Shown piece by piece: positions 20,025 through 27,916 of a DNA stretch of 52,004 nt. The notes under the pieces were generated by a model. It did no database searches and had not been told where the DNA came from. It was given only the letters and a program-made list of their open reading frames with translations. Every line of letters begins with the position of its first letter. Positions within the stretch are counted from its first letter, which is position 1. Both the position numbers and the translations under genes were made by a program. The stretch comes from Pseudoalteromonas sp. G4 (GTDB lineage: Bacteria > Pseudomonadota > Gammaproteobacteria > Enterobacterales > Alteromonadaceae). The stretch lies in assembly GCF_028875915.1 (NCBI RefSeq), contig NZ_JAPEHW010000020.1, positions 1-52,004 on the forward strand. The letters are read 5' to 3'.

Positions 20025-22007
20025 ATGATCCGCCACGCAAAAATTGAGTTTAATGAATCAGGCACACCGGTCGCACAAGACTTTGATGATGTGTACTTTT
20101 CAAACGATAACGGCTTATTAGAGTCAGATTACGTATTTTTTCAGCAAAACAATATTGCTGCGCGTTGGCAAAATCACCCAAGAAGGCACTTTGTTATTGC
20201 TGAAACAGGGTTTGGCACAGGCCTTAATTTTTTAAATACGTGGCAGCGTTTTAATCAAGATGACGATAAATCTGTTGAACAACTTCACTTTATTAGCTTT
20301 GAAAAATTCCCTTTAGAACAAGCATCGTTAAAGCAGGCGCTTGCAGCCTGGCCTGAGCTTACAGATTTAAGCGAACAACTGATTGCAAAATACCCTGTTG
20401 CCATGGCAGGTTGCCACCGCTTAGAGTTTGAGCAAGGGCGCGTTATTTTAGATTTATGGTTTGGTGATATTCAAGATACGCTGCCGCAACTTTGCTACAG
20501 TGAATCTGGCATTGTTGATGCGTGGTATCTCGATGGATTTGCGCCAAGTAAAAACCCGGATATGTGGCAACAATCACTTTTTGATGGCATGGCTAATTTA
20601 GGCCGAGAAAACTGTACATTTGCAACCTTTACCGCCGCAGGTTTTGTGCGCCGAGGTCTAAGTGATGCAGGTTTTACTACCAAAAAAGTAAAGGGATACG
20701 GCCGTAAACGCGAAATGGTTGTCGGAACTTTAGACACTGCTAATCACAATACCACCCAGCCTGCGTATTATAAACGTGAGCCACAACAACTTACTAAAGT
20801 AGCCATTATTGGAGGTGGCATTGCATCGGCAACTCTTGCCTATAGTTTTTCAAAGCGCGGTATAACTACTGAAATTTTTTGTAAAGACGATACGTTTGCA
20901 CAAGGCGCATCCCATAACCATCAAGGCGCGGTATATCCAAATCTGCAGGCCGACTTTAACAGTAGCAGTGAATTTTTTGCCCATAGTTTTTATTTTGCAA
21001 AAAGGCTTTATCAGCAAATTGATGATGATGGCTTTCACTACCCCCATGATTGGTGCGGCGTTTTATTGCATGGCGTTACTGACAGCAAAGTTGAAATTCA
21101 AACCCGCCTTGCAGAAAAAGGTAATTGGCCAACATCGCTTATCCGCAGTGTAAACGCTGATGAAGCAAATCAAATTGCAGGTATAAAAGCTAACTACTCA
21201 GGCTTATTTATTGAACCGGCAGGTTGGGTTAATCCCCCTGCATTGGTAAATGCACTTTTCGCTGCAAGTCAAAGCAAGGCTCCATATAAAGTGCATTTTA
21301 ATAGCGAAGTATGTAACATTGTAAAAACACAAACCGGTTATCAATTACATGATGAAAATCAGTGTTCACTGGGCGAATTTAGCCATGTAATTATCACTTG
21401 TGGTGAATTAACAACGCGTTTTTCACAAATGCAATCTCTGCCATTTAACCCTGTGCGCGGCCAAGTAACCCGCGTTGCGACAAATGAATCATCTAAACAA
21501 CTTAAAACCGTATTGTGTCATAAAGGATATTTTACACCGCAGCTCGATAACACCCATTGCATGGGCGCGACATTTGAAAAACAAAGTATGTGCCGTGAAA
21601 TAAGCGAAGAAGATAACTTTATCAACCTAAAACAACTCACATCGTTTTACCCTGAGCAATTAGGTATTACAACTGATTCAATGCTCGATGCAAAAGCTGC
21701 CATTCGCTGTACCACACCAGATCATCAGCCGATTGTGGGTGAAGCTGTTTGTGAGGAAACACTTTTAGATAATTTTGCGCCGCTAAGAAAAGGTCAGCAC
21801 TATGATTTTGGTAATTCAGTTAACCCACATCAAGGTCTTTATGTATTCTCTGGCTTAGGTGCCCGTGGTTTATGTACCGCGCCTCTTGCCGCGGAAATGT
21901 TAGTGGCTGAACTCTGTGATGAGCCATTACCTGTGCCAACACATATCAGTGAAATGCTCCACCCTAACCGCTTTATTATTCGCGACTTAAAACGCAATAA
22001 ACGCTAA
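20025..22007 (+). CDS. mnmC: Bifunctional tRNA mnm5s2U34 biosynthesis protein MnmC
   Basis: Performs the last two steps of mnm5s2U34 formation at the wobble base. The FAD domain removes the carboxymethyl group and the methyltransferase domain adds methyl from SAM. Its 660 residues are typical (E. coli 668). The N-terminal methyltransferase spans about 1-240 (FDDVYFSNDNG, AETGFGTGLNFL, WYLDGFAPSKNPDMW). The C-terminal oxidoreductase begins with VAIIGGGIASATLAY at about 262 and ends with FSGLGARGLCTAPLAAE. Both halves are complete and fused. It diverges from fabB; its ribosome binding site is weak. Confidence 0.97.
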   Translation: MIRHAKIEFNESGTPVAQDFDDVYFSNDNGLLESDYVFFQQNNIAARWQNHPRRHFVIAETGFGTGLNFLNTWQRFNQDDDKSVEQLHFISFEKFPLEQASLKQALAAWPELTDLSEQLIAKYPVAMAGCHRLEFEQGRVILDLWFGDIQDTLPQLCYSESGIVDAWYLDGFAPSKNPDMWQQSLFDGMANLGRENCTFATFTAAGFVRRGLSDAGFTTKKVKGYGRKREMVVGTLDTANHNTTQPAYYKREPQQLTKVAIIGGGIASATLAYSFSKRGITTEIFCKDDTFAQGASHNHQGAVYPNLQADFNSSSEFFAHSFYFAKRLYQQIDDDGFHYPHDWCGVLLHGVTDSKVEIQTRLAEKGNWPTSLIRSVNADEANQIAGIKANYSGLFIEPAGWVNPPALVNALFAASQSKAPYKVHFNSEVCNIVKTQTGYQLHDENQCSLGEFSHVIITCGELTTRFSQMQSLPFNPVRGQVTRVATNESSKQLKTVLCHKGYFTPQLDNTHCMGATFEKQSMCREISEEDNFINLKQLTSFYPEQLGITTDSMLDAKAAIRCTTPDHQPIVGEAVCEETLLDNFAPLRKGQHYDFGNSVNPHQGLYVFSGLGARGLCTAPLAAEMLVAELCDEPLPVPTHISEMLHPNRFIIRDLKRNKR

Positions 22008-22043
22008 AAAAATAGCCGCACCTTGCTAGGAGATGCGGCTATT
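22005..22043 (-). terminator. Intrinsic terminator of the collagenase gene
   Basis: AATAGCCGCA (22011-22020) pairs with TGCGGCTATT (22034-22043). On the minus strand the hairpin is followed by a T-run (A-run from 22006 on the plus strand). It begins at the mnmC stop and may also slow mnmC transcripts, but there is no T-run on that side. Confidence 0.8.
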
Positions 22044-22111
22044 GGATTTACCTAATTAAATACTCATTATATATTGAATGAGCAATTAGATAATCATTAA
22101 CTTCCTAGAAA

Positions 22112-22756
22112 TTAACGACAACCTGGTGTATTAAAGTCAACAACGATTGATGCACCATTGGCAGTACCTGACACTTTTACATAGCCCCAGTATTCGCTTT
22201 GATTAGTAATATAGATACATTCGCCATTGCCCACATTTTGTGATGATGCATCTACATTGGCAGCACTAGGCCAACCGCCATTACGGTATTCAAGGTTAAT
22301 ATCGCCTGAACCATTTGATGTTGTAATTGCCACACTTGTTGCACCGCTTACATCAGCAATGCTTAACCAAATTGGTTCTTGCTCGGCAAGACACATCACA
22401 TCACCATCGTATAAACGACCACCACCGCTAGGACCTTCCGTCGCACATGCGTTAGGCACATTGAAGTTACCACCTGATTGAACAGTGTAATTCGCTTTTA
22501 CTTGTGTATCGAAATTAGCATAGCCATACACCATTACATGGTATGTGCCCGCTTGTGGTTTTTCGATAGTACAGCGCTCGCTATTACCACCTACATATGG
22601 ACGACAGTCATAGCTTGTAAGCGTAGGCGCATCGCCAAACTTAACGTATAAATCACCATCGCCAGAACCACCATTTAGGGTGATCTCAAGGTCACTTGCA
22701 TTTGCTGGTACATTTACAACAAAGCGTTTTTCATCACCTGTGTTACCAGTCACTTG
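22112..22756 (-). pseudogene. C-terminal part of the collagenase (PPC domain plus tail domain), cut off by an amber codon
   Basis: This frame continues the upstream collagenase frame exactly: the TAG at 22757-22759 is followed in phase by CAA GTG ACT. It encodes a pre-peptidase C-terminal (PPC) beta-sandwich (about the first 90 residues: DEKRFVVNVPANASDLEITL, SGDGDLYVKFG, AGTYHVMVYGYA). A Cys-containing tail of about 110 residues follows (GECIYITNQSEYWGYVKVSG, ending TPGCR). In M9 collagenases of Vibrio and relatives the PPC follows the catalytic part in the same chain. A GTG at 22753 could start a 213-residue product, but no ribosome binding site precedes it and it has no signal peptide. I read it as the severed end of one gene. 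Confidence 0.75.
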
Positions 22757-24910
22757 CTATGCTACACCGTTTTGTAACTCATTACCCACTGGCGGCTCGC
22801 TACCTGTTACCGTTGCAGTAGTTGCCTCGCTTGCACTCAGCCCTTCTGGATCAGTTACAGTCAAGGTAACCGCATATTCACCTGCAGTTGTATAACTGTG
22901 CGTAGGATTTGCTTCTGAGCTTGTAGTACCATCACCAAAATTCCAGCTGTATGATGCAATCGTTGATTCATTATCATATGAGCCATTACTCGAGAATGAG
23001 ATCAATTCACCTTCAGCAGCACTATAAGGGCCATTAATCATTGCAACTGGGGCTTTATTTTGTGGCGGATTAGTATCACCATTAGCAAGTGCCTGAGTCC
23101 ACTGCGTAAATTCATTACCGTAGTTTGCAGCCCAAGTATTTACTCGTGCTTTATATGCAGCCCAATCACCCGCACGAGTAGATGCAAGCATCAGGTTTAA
23201 CTCATCGCGATGATTTTCAAACATAAAGCGAACCGCTAAATAACCCCAACGGTAAATACGATCTTGGTCAAAACCATCATAGGTTGTTTCAAAAACCGTG
23301 CCTAAGCTGAAAGTTGAGCCATCTTTAATCGTGTCGATAGCAGCTTGGTTATCATTTTCTTTTGCAATGTATTCAGCAACACCTTCGCTCCACCAAACAA
23401 TTGCTTCAGTTGGCGCATTAAAGCCACCGTAAAGATCAAAACGACCATCTAAGTAATGCACATACTCATGCTCTAAGTTCCATACAAAGTGGTCAGCATT
23501 TGCATAGCTTGCTTCATGGGCAACAAAGTTTGGAATATTACCCGGATTTGATGGGTTGCCTTCTAAGTACATACCACCGTTATTAGTATCAATACCAAAA
23601 ATAACACCTGCGTATTTGCCGTAATCATCGCTTGAGTCAAAAATATTTACTTGTAATTGACTATTAACATCATCTGCAACAGGCGTGTTGTTAGTTTGTA
23701 ATTGACCGTGGAAATACGTTTCTTCGTAGCCCATTTTGCTACACGCTGCTTGATGCTGCGCGCTCGTCATATTTTGCGAGCGAATTTTAATTGTGCTACT
23801 ACAAGTGTAAGTTTGAGAAAGTACTTGTGACTCAAGCTGCTGCTCAAAACCACAAATATTGTAGGTATCGCAGCTACCATAGTAACCTGCAGTATCGGCA
23901 GCACCTAACCACACTGAATCGCCATAACCATACATTTGATAATCAGCAAAAATACGATTTAATGCTGCATCAACACCAGTTTGAATAGTACCTGGATACT
24001 GTTTTAAGCGACCTAATTCACGCGCTGCATTAGCAATCATAAATTCAGCGTCTGAATCAATCATGTAAGTACTTGTGGTAAATTTTGCAAGCGCACTTAC
24101 TAAATCAGTCGCAGAGCCAATTTTATTTTTAAATTCGGTATTCCACTGACCACGGAATAAAATCGTAAATACACCATTTACCGCACCGCGCATATTCCAC
24201 TTAGCGGCATAACTTGCATTCCAGCGGTTTAACCACTCAACAACGACTGGCAGATACACATCTTGCTGCTCAGAGCTGTCCATTGTGATTAATACTTCAG
24301 AAAGTGTTTTACCGTGCGCATCGTTATCGTCATAAAAATGACTGTTATTTACAAACGCATCAATAGCGCCTTTAACAGCTGGCTTTACCCAAGATGCAAA
24401 CGTTACTTGGTCGTTATAAAACTCCACATAATAACCAGCGCGTAAGTATAGGAATAATGCTTCAATGTCATTATCACCGCCACCTTGGTAATTTTGAGCT
24501 AGCCCTTTAACATGATTTGCAACCGCATACATATTATTCGAATCATACGCTGCTTTTTGAATATCGCTTGTTGCACCAAACAATTCATTAACACAGTTTG
24601 TACCTTGCGATTTAATTTCGCTAATAAGCTGTGTTGAGTTACTGGTTGCAAGTGCATTCACATTACACGTTACAGCCAGAGCTTGTTGCATATTTTTTAA
24701 ATTTACAGTGTGCAAATCATGTTTAGCATGTTCAAACGGCTGATTTAATTGCTGTGTAGTTACTGCTGTTGGCGCATTATCCATGCGCTTAAATTCAACG
24801 CCGTGATGGTGAACCTTAGGTTGGTTTTGTGAAATAGGCGCGCTTGCAGCAAACGCAGTTTGCCCACAACTTAATGTGGCAAGCACTAACGCCAATTTAG
24901 TAAGTTTCAT
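22757..24910 (-). CDS. Secreted M9-family collagenase, ended early by an in-frame TAG
   Basis: Zinc metalloprotease of the Vibrio-type collagenase family (M9), secreted to degrade collagen or gelatin-like proteins. A signal peptide is present (AFA cleavage near residue 22). A long M9 N-terminal region precedes the zinc site HEYVH (481-485), with a downstream Glu509 in WWSEGVAEY. A PKD domain follows from about residue 620 (YSWNFGDGTT, TLTVTDPEG). The chain stops at residue 717, just before the PPC domain, at a TAG that continues in frame into 214 further codons. The intact product would be about 932 residues. The catalytic part is whole, so the truncated protein may be active but lack substrate-binding or secretion-related C-terminal domains. 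Confidence 0.88.
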   Translation of the reverse strand: MKLTKLALVLATLSCGQTAFAASAPISQNQPKVHHHGVEFKRMDNAPTAVTTQQLNQPFEHAKHDLHTVNLKNMQQALAVTCNVNALATSNSTQLISEIKSQGTNCVNELFGATSDIQKAAYDSNNMYAVANHVKGLAQNYQGGGDNDIEALFLYLRAGYYVEFYNDQVTFASWVKPAVKGAIDAFVNNSHFYDDNDAHGKTLSEVLITMDSSEQQDVYLPVVVEWLNRWNASYAAKWNMRGAVNGVFTILFRGQWNTEFKNKIGSATDLVSALAKFTTSTYMIDSDAEFMIANAARELGRLKQYPGTIQTGVDAALNRIFADYQMYGYGDSVWLGAADTAGYYGSCDTYNICGFEQQLESQVLSQTYTCSSTIKIRSQNMTSAQHQAACSKMGYEETYFHGQLQTNNTPVADDVNSQLQVNIFDSSDDYGKYAGVIFGIDTNNGGMYLEGNPSNPGNIPNFVAHEASYANADHFVWNLEHEYVHYLDGRFDLYGGFNAPTEAIVWWSEGVAEYIAKENDNQAAIDTIKDGSTFSLGTVFETTYDGFDQDRIYRWGYLAVRFMFENHRDELNLMLASTRAGDWAAYKARVNTWAANYGNEFTQWTQALANGDTNPPQNKAPVAMINGPYSAAEGELISFSSNGSYDNESTIASYSWNFGDGTTSSEANPTHSYTTAGEYAVTLTVTDPEGLSASEATTATVTGSEPPVGNELQNGVA

Positions 24911-25282
24911 TTGTTATTTTTCCAATTGTTGTTGTCATAATGTTCGATAAATTTGTATCGAGTTTCGTTGCTAAACGATATATTGAAATCACAAAACATG
25001 AATTCAATATACTGTATACAATATATTAACTTTTGTTCTGAATATAGGGGCAGATCAGCACTTTTTTTGTTAGTTGATATATTTCAATTAGTTACAAATA
25101 AAAAAATAATAAAATGGCATGGGGTTATTGCCAATTTCACATCTCAAACGAGTTAAGTTTGCACATGAAAAGTGGCATTGCGTTAAAAACAACAATAAAT
25201 AAAACATTCATTGCCCTAGCGCAAAGCGAGTTATTAGATACGCGCTAAACTAACAGTATTGAATTCTTAAAAGTTGAATACC
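24911..25282. other. Noncoding AT-rich stretch upstream of the collagenase
   Basis: The 372 nt between the divergent collagenase and CBS-protein genes are strongly AT-rich. The one notable element is the TGTATACA-type motif at 25013-25029, shared with the TonB receptor promoter region. No gene or structured RNA is recognised. Confidence 0.6.
25013..25029 (-). promoter_or_regulatory. Candidate operator TGTATACAATATATTAA upstream of the collagenase
   Basis: It contains the palindrome TGTATACA and matches 16 of 17 bases of 49862-49878 upstream of the TonB receptor, in the same orientation to the gene. It is about 103 nt from the collagenase ATG. The regulator is unknown. Confidence 0.4.
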
Positions 25283-25702
25283 ATGACAAAAACAATTGCA
25301 GATTTAATGACCCGCAACGTACTTTCAATTGAGCTTGAGAATACCATGATGGAAGTTCATCAAATGATGAAAGAACATAACATTCGCCATATACCTGTAT
25401 TAGATAATGGCTGTTTTTTTGGAATGGTTACGCAAAAAAGTGTTCTGGCTAAAACCATGTATTTACTAGACAAATATGGTGTAAATGCGTTACAAAGAAG
25501 GGAAAAACAAGTGCCTGTTTCAGAGCTCGTTGATAAAGACGTGGTGTTTGCCAACGAAACCATGCCATTAACCGAGGCAGCGCGTTTTTTCTTAAATAAT
25601 CGGCACGGCTGTTTGCCTGTTGTAGATGACAAAAATCAGTTGCAAGGAATTGTTACCTCATCTGATTTCGTTAGACTATCCTTAACATTATTAGAAAGTT
25701 AG
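25283..25702 (+). CDS. Tandem CBS-domain protein
   Basis: A 139-residue soluble protein made of two CBS motifs forming one Bateman module (about 1-60 and 75-135: IADLMTRNVLSIE, HIPVLDNGCFFGMVTQKSVL, CLPVVDDKNQLQGIVTSSDFVRL). Such modules bind adenine nucleotides and sense energy state. With no attached effector domain the partner is unknown. I chose ATG at 25283; a TTG at 25274 would add three residues. It is followed 28 nt later by a small secreted protein in the same direction, so they may be cotranscribed. Confidence 0.88.
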   Translation: MTKTIADLMTRNVLSIELENTMMEVHQMMKEHNIRHIPVLDNGCFFGMVTQKSVLAKTMYLLDKYGVNALQRREKQVPVSELVDKDVVFANETMPLTEAARFFLNNRHGCLPVVDDKNQLQGIVTSSDFVRLSLTLLES

Positions 25703-25730
25703 CCCAATACGGGTGATCAGGAGTTCTTAA

Positions 25731-26060
25731 ATGAAGAAGTTATGTTGCAGTATCGCACTTAGCGTTTTAATGAGCCTAAGTCATGTGGCGCAAGCAAATA
25801 TTGACGACGTACCCCTTCCCAATGACTTTCAAGTGCGTATGGCTCTTGAAGATGATTACCCAATGATCATTAGTGGTTTTGTTAAACAAGATTTAGAAAC
25901 TGTAATGCAGTTTTACCGTGATAAGTTAGGTGAGCCGCAAATAGTAACTGAAGATATTGGACGTTACACATACTTTTATAATGTGGCAGGCAAAAAGGTA
26001 AAAATTGGGTTTTATCAGCAAGAAGGCTGGTGTGAAATCAGCATAATGATGACGGAATAA
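25731..26060 (+). CDS. Small secreted protein of unknown function
   Basis: A 109-residue protein with a clear signal peptide (MKKLCCSIALSVLMSL, cleavage after VAQA near residue 22). The mature part is about 87 residues, acidic and mixed alpha/beta in look, with MQFYRDKLGEP and YTYFYNVAGKKVKIGFYQQ. That pattern suggests a compact periplasmic fold, but I recognise no family. AGGAG lies 7 nt before the ATG. It follows the CBS protein by 28 nt. Its last codons form a 13-bp hairpin with the TAA stop in the loop. Confidence 0.8.
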   Translation: MKKLCCSIALSVLMSLSHVAQANIDDVPLPNDFQVRMALEDDYPMIISGFVKQDLETVMQFYRDKLGEPQIVTEDIGRYTYFYNVAGKKVKIGFYQQEGWCEISIMMTE

Positions 26061-26073
26061 TTCCGTCATCATT
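26045..26073 (+). terminator. Hairpin with the TAA stop codon in its triloop
   Basis: AATGATGACGGAA-TAA-TTCCGTCATCATT is a perfect 13-bp stem with a 3-nt loop that is the stop codon of the small secreted protein. No T-run follows, so it may protect the 3' end or affect termination rather than act as a standard intrinsic terminator. Confidence 0.55.
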
Positions 26074-26108
26074 AAAGATTTTAGTAATTTAGATAAGCAA
26101 AGCTCTTA

Positions 26109-26990
26109 CTATACTTTTTCAATTTGAATCACAACGCGGCGGTTTTTACCACGGCCAATAATTGTATTATTGGTTGCTACATGGCGTCTTTCACCAAACC
26201 CTTGCGTCATAATCTTTTCAGCATCTATGCCTTTTTCTGTCATATACGTTTTTATCGCTTCCGCACGTTTTTCTGACAGTTGTTGGTTAATATAACGGCC
26301 ACCATACGAATCGGTATAAGCAGTGATCAACACCGAATCAATAGTAGGATCGTTCTCCAAATATAATCCAATTTTTTCTAAGCGTTTTTTTGAATCTCGC
26401 GTAAGTTCACTGCTGTTAGACTCATAACGCATCACAGTGTAAGCAATATCATCAAAGCTAAATGGCAATAAAGCATCTCGACACTCTAAAAAGCTTAAAT
26501 ACTGGTTACGAAAATTAACTGAAGACAACTCTACTTTTATTTTATCTTGGCTATTGTGCCAATCTTGGTAATAAAATGTTGGCACATTGCCCTTTTCTAG
26601 CTCAGTCAATAACAACCAAGAGGCTTTTGAATCCAGCTCTGTATCAAATTGCTTTAACAAATTAGCGTCAAATAAACTGCGCGCTGGGTTACCCGCTTTC
26701 CAAACAGGTGGCACCGATAGTACATCGGCAACATCATACCCTTCTGGCTTTATCAACATATCTAGTGTGAAATGAAGCGGTTTGTCTTTACTCGCAGTCG
26801 ACAAAAATTTGGCTTTACCAAAGCGCGGGATATCATGCTCTAACTGACAACTTAAACGTGAGCTATCTGGCGTATTCCATTTAGCATTACTTTCAACAGC
26901 ACCATAACTGCGAAGCGCAGCCTGTAAAGAAAAAACGGCACTTAACGCAAGACCAACGCACAAGCACTGCACTATTTTTTTAAATTGCAC
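26109..26990 (-). CDS. motY: Sodium-type flagellar motor protein MotY
   Basis: MotY forms the T ring around the basal body with MotX and helps assemble the PomA/PomB sodium-driven stator in polar-flagellated marine bacteria. Its 293 residues match Vibrio MotY. A signal peptide (to about residue 24) precedes the MotY-specific N-terminal domain (about 25-160, WLLLTELEKGNVPTFYYQDW). The C-terminal OmpA-like peptidoglycan-binding domain spans about 185-290 (TAYTDSYGG, LSEKRAEAIKTYM, GRGKNRRVVIQ). The start is GTG at 26990 with GGAG 7 nt upstream. It diverges from rnt, an arrangement also known in Vibrio. Confidence 0.92.
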   Translation of the reverse strand: MQFKKIVQCLCVGLALSAVFSLQAALRSYGAVESNAKWNTPDSSRLSCQLEHDIPRFGKAKFLSTASKDKPLHFTLDMLIKPEGYDVADVLSVPPVWKAGNPARSLFDANLLKQFDTELDSKASWLLLTELEKGNVPTFYYQDWHNSQDKIKVELSSVNFRNQYLSFLECRDALLPFSFDDIAYTVMRYESNSSELTRDSKKRLEKIGLYLENDPTIDSVLITAYTDSYGGRYINQQLSEKRAEAIKTYMTEKGIDAEKIMTQGFGERRHVATNNTIIGRGKNRRVVIQIEKV

Positions 26991-27172
26991 TTAGGTCTCC
27001 TAAATTTCATAAACGCATGGTTAAAAACAATAACTGCTGTAACAAGCTGCAGCTAATAAAAATAAAGCAAAAATTATACCTAAATGCAGTGTTAGTTCAT
27101 AAAATTTTACTGGTCAGTATCAACCTAATTTTGCCATAATACGCGGCCTTATTAAGCACTGAAAGTAAGTAT

Positions 27173-27832
27173 ATGTCTCAAGCTGAAGCACCAACAACTT
27201 TATTTGCCAAGCGTTTTCGCGGTTTCTTTCCTGTAGTTATCGACGTTGAGACGGCAGGCTTTAATAATAAAACCGATGCATTATTAGAAATTGCTGTCAG
27301 CCTATTAAAAATGGACGACCAAGGTGAACTAAGCATCGACAAAACACTTCACTTTCACGTTGAACCGTTTGAGGGTGCCAATATTGAGCAATCAGCTATT
27401 GAGTTTAATGGTATCGACCCATTTTCCCCCCTGCGAGGCGCGGTAAAAGAAGACGAAGCAATAAAAGAAATCTGTAAAGCTGTGCGCAAAGCACAAAAAG
27501 CAGCAGGTTGTCAGCGCAGCGTTGTAGTAGCGCATAATGCGGCCTTTGATCACGGCTTTTTGAATGCCGCAATTGAACGCAATAGTATTAAGCGCACGCC
27601 ATTTCACCCATTCGTAAGTTTTGATACAACCACCCTAGCTGGCTTAGCAGTTGGTCAAACAGTACTTGCAAAAGCATGTCGCGCCGCAGGAATTGAGTTC
27701 GATAACAGCCAAGCCCATAGCGCACTGTACGACACCGAACGCACCGCCGAACTTTACTGTTACATTGTGAATAAATGGCAAGCCTTAGGCGGCTGGCCAA
27801 TGCCAAACGATTCTGAGCAAGTAGACGAGTAA
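27173..27832 (+). CDS. rnt: Ribonuclease T
   Basis: A 3'-to-5' exoribonuclease of the DEDD family that trims tRNA and other stable RNA 3' ends. It has 219 residues (E. coli 215). Exo I has [13 protein letters not shown] (Asp24, Glu26). Exo II is in [13 protein letters not shown]. Exo III has the catalytic His and Asp in [15 protein letters not shown]. It diverges from motY. A weak ribosome binding site (AAAGTAAG) precedes the ATG. No clear terminator follows. Confidence 0.97.
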   Translation: MSQAEAPTTLFAKRFRGFFPVVIDVETAGFNNKTDALLEIAVSLLKMDDQGELSIDKTLHFHVEPFEGANIEQSAIEFNGIDPFSPLRGAVKEDEAIKEICKAVRKAQKAAGCQRSVVVAHNAAFDHGFLNAAIERNSIKRTPFHPFVSFDTTTLAGLAVGQTVLAKACRAAGIEFDNSQAHSALYDTERTAELYCYIVNKWQALGGWPMPNDSEQVDE

Positions 27833-27916
27833 CGGCGGGGTTTATTACCAACGTTACTTTTAATACATGGATTTATGCACTAAACAGATTTTGGCTGCGC
27901 GTGCTAAGTGACACGT

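Noticed and set aside
22112..22753. The PPC-domain frame as an independent gene starting at GTG 22753
   Set aside because: There is no ribosome binding site or signal peptide, and the frame is exactly continuous with the collagenase across one TAG.
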